Part shown: positions 6,989 through 7,061 of the stretch, in pieces
Layout: each line of letters opens with the position of its first letter
How positions within the stretch are numbered: position 1 is the stretch's first letter
Source: Fidelibacterota bacterium UBA2125
GTDB lineage: Bacteria; Fidelibacterota; Marinisomatia; Marinisomatales; S15-B10
Assembly: GCA_002329125.1 (NCBI GenBank)
Contig: DCXX01000100.1
Span: 1-7,061 of the forward strand
Length of the DNA: 7,061 bases
Reading direction: 5' to 3'
Made by a program: the position numbers and the translations under genes
The notes under the pieces: generated by a model
Told to the model about the DNA's origin: nothing
What the model saw: the letters and a program-made list of their open reading frames with translations, nothing else
Databases searched by the model: none

Positions 6989-6989
6989 T
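6962..6989. repeat. Perfect 8-bp inverted repeat between divergent genes
   Basis: ACAAAGGT (6962-6969) and ACCTTTGT (6982-6989) are exact reverse complements separated by 12 AT-rich bases, so equivalent bases of the arms are about two helical turns apart. The arms overlap the candidate promoter boxes on both strands. It may be an operator for a dimeric regulator, two divergent -7 boxes that happen to be complementary, or an RNA hairpin. The lack of a T-run after either arm argues against a terminator. Confidence 0.65.
6963..6970 (-). promoter_or_regulatory. Candidate - strand -7 promoter box for the downstream four-gene block
   Basis: Read on the - strand this is TACCTTTG, an exact match to TAnnTTTG. 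Transcription would begin near 6957, giving a leader of about 70 bases before the ATG at 6885. No TTG is present at the usual 19-21 base distance upstream (the trinucleotide at N19 is CTT), so the match is partial. Confidence 0.33.
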
Positions 6990-7016
6990 AAGCATGATTG
7001 TGGAAGGTCTCTTTAC

Positions 7017-7022
7017 GGAGGA
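7017..7022 (+). promoter_or_regulatory. Strong ribosome binding site near the right edge
   Basis: GGAGGA is the best Shine-Dalgarno match in the window, with 8 bases between it and the GTG at 7031. It supports a gene start there rather than at the ATG at 6994 upstream. Confidence 0.55.
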
Positions 7023-7030
7023 CTGTGTCC

Positions 7031-7061
7031 GTGCAGCGAGATCAGACCGAGCAGAGCAAGA
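7031..7061 (+). CDS. Start of a gene running off the right edge, product unknown
   Basis: GTG at 7031, placed 8 bases after GGAGGA, opens a frame beginning MQRDQTEQSK with no stop before the window ends. Only ten codons are visible, so no function can be given. The divergent orientation and the candidate promoter at 6959-6988 suggest a new + strand transcription unit. An alternative in another frame is the ATG at 6994 (MIVEGLFTED), which lacks an SD and sits at the predicted transcription start. Confidence 0.42.
   Translation, partial: MQRDQTEQSK

Noticed and set aside
6994..7061. ATG at 6994 as the start of the right-edge gene
   Set aside because: It has no ribosome binding site and lies at the predicted transcription start; the GTG at 7031 has GGAGGA at ideal spacing. 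It is not fully excluded because only a few codons are visible.

Overview
This 7.06 kb window looks like compact bacterial chromosomal DNA. It holds six recognisable coding regions plus the probable first codons of a seventh gene, and almost no intergenic space. A PPi-type phosphofructokinase, an animal-type class I aldolase, an M61 peptidase and promoter-like boxes of the TTG/TAnnTTTG kind together suggest a marine member of the Fibrobacteres-Chlorobi-Bacteroidetes radiation, possibly Marinimicrobia/SAR406. This is an inference from gene content and is not proven by any single feature.

Layout. Positions 2-2100 (+ strand) carry a two-gene glycolytic operon. The first gene is the 3' part of a pyrophosphate-dependent phosphofructokinase, cut by the left window edge. 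The second is a complete class I fructose-1,6-bisphosphate aldolase with its own AAGGAG ribosome binding site. Together they would carry out F6P to F1,6BP to DHAP + G3P without ATP and in a reversible way. Positions 2101-6885 (- strand) carry, in transcription order: a GNAT-like protein of unknown function, a secreted M61 metallopeptidase with a PDZ domain, a thiamine pyrophosphokinase and a sodium:solute symporter. The last three genes overlap (28 bp, then 4 bp) and are almost certainly co-transcribed. The symporter's stop codon abuts the aldolase stop codon, so the two operons converge with no spacer.

Positions 6886-7030 are the only real intergenic region. It is a divergent control region containing a perfect 8-bp inverted repeat whose arms coincide with -7-like promoter boxes on both strands. 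Downstream of the + strand box lies GGAGGA followed by a GTG at 7031, which probably opens a gene running off the right edge.

The most interesting biological hypothesis is that the symporter, translationally coupled to thiamine pyrophosphokinase, is a sodium-driven thiamine (or precursor) importer, giving an uptake-and-trap salvage module. No CRISPR array, mobile element, tRNA or rRNA was seen, and there is no strong case for a wholly new system in this window.
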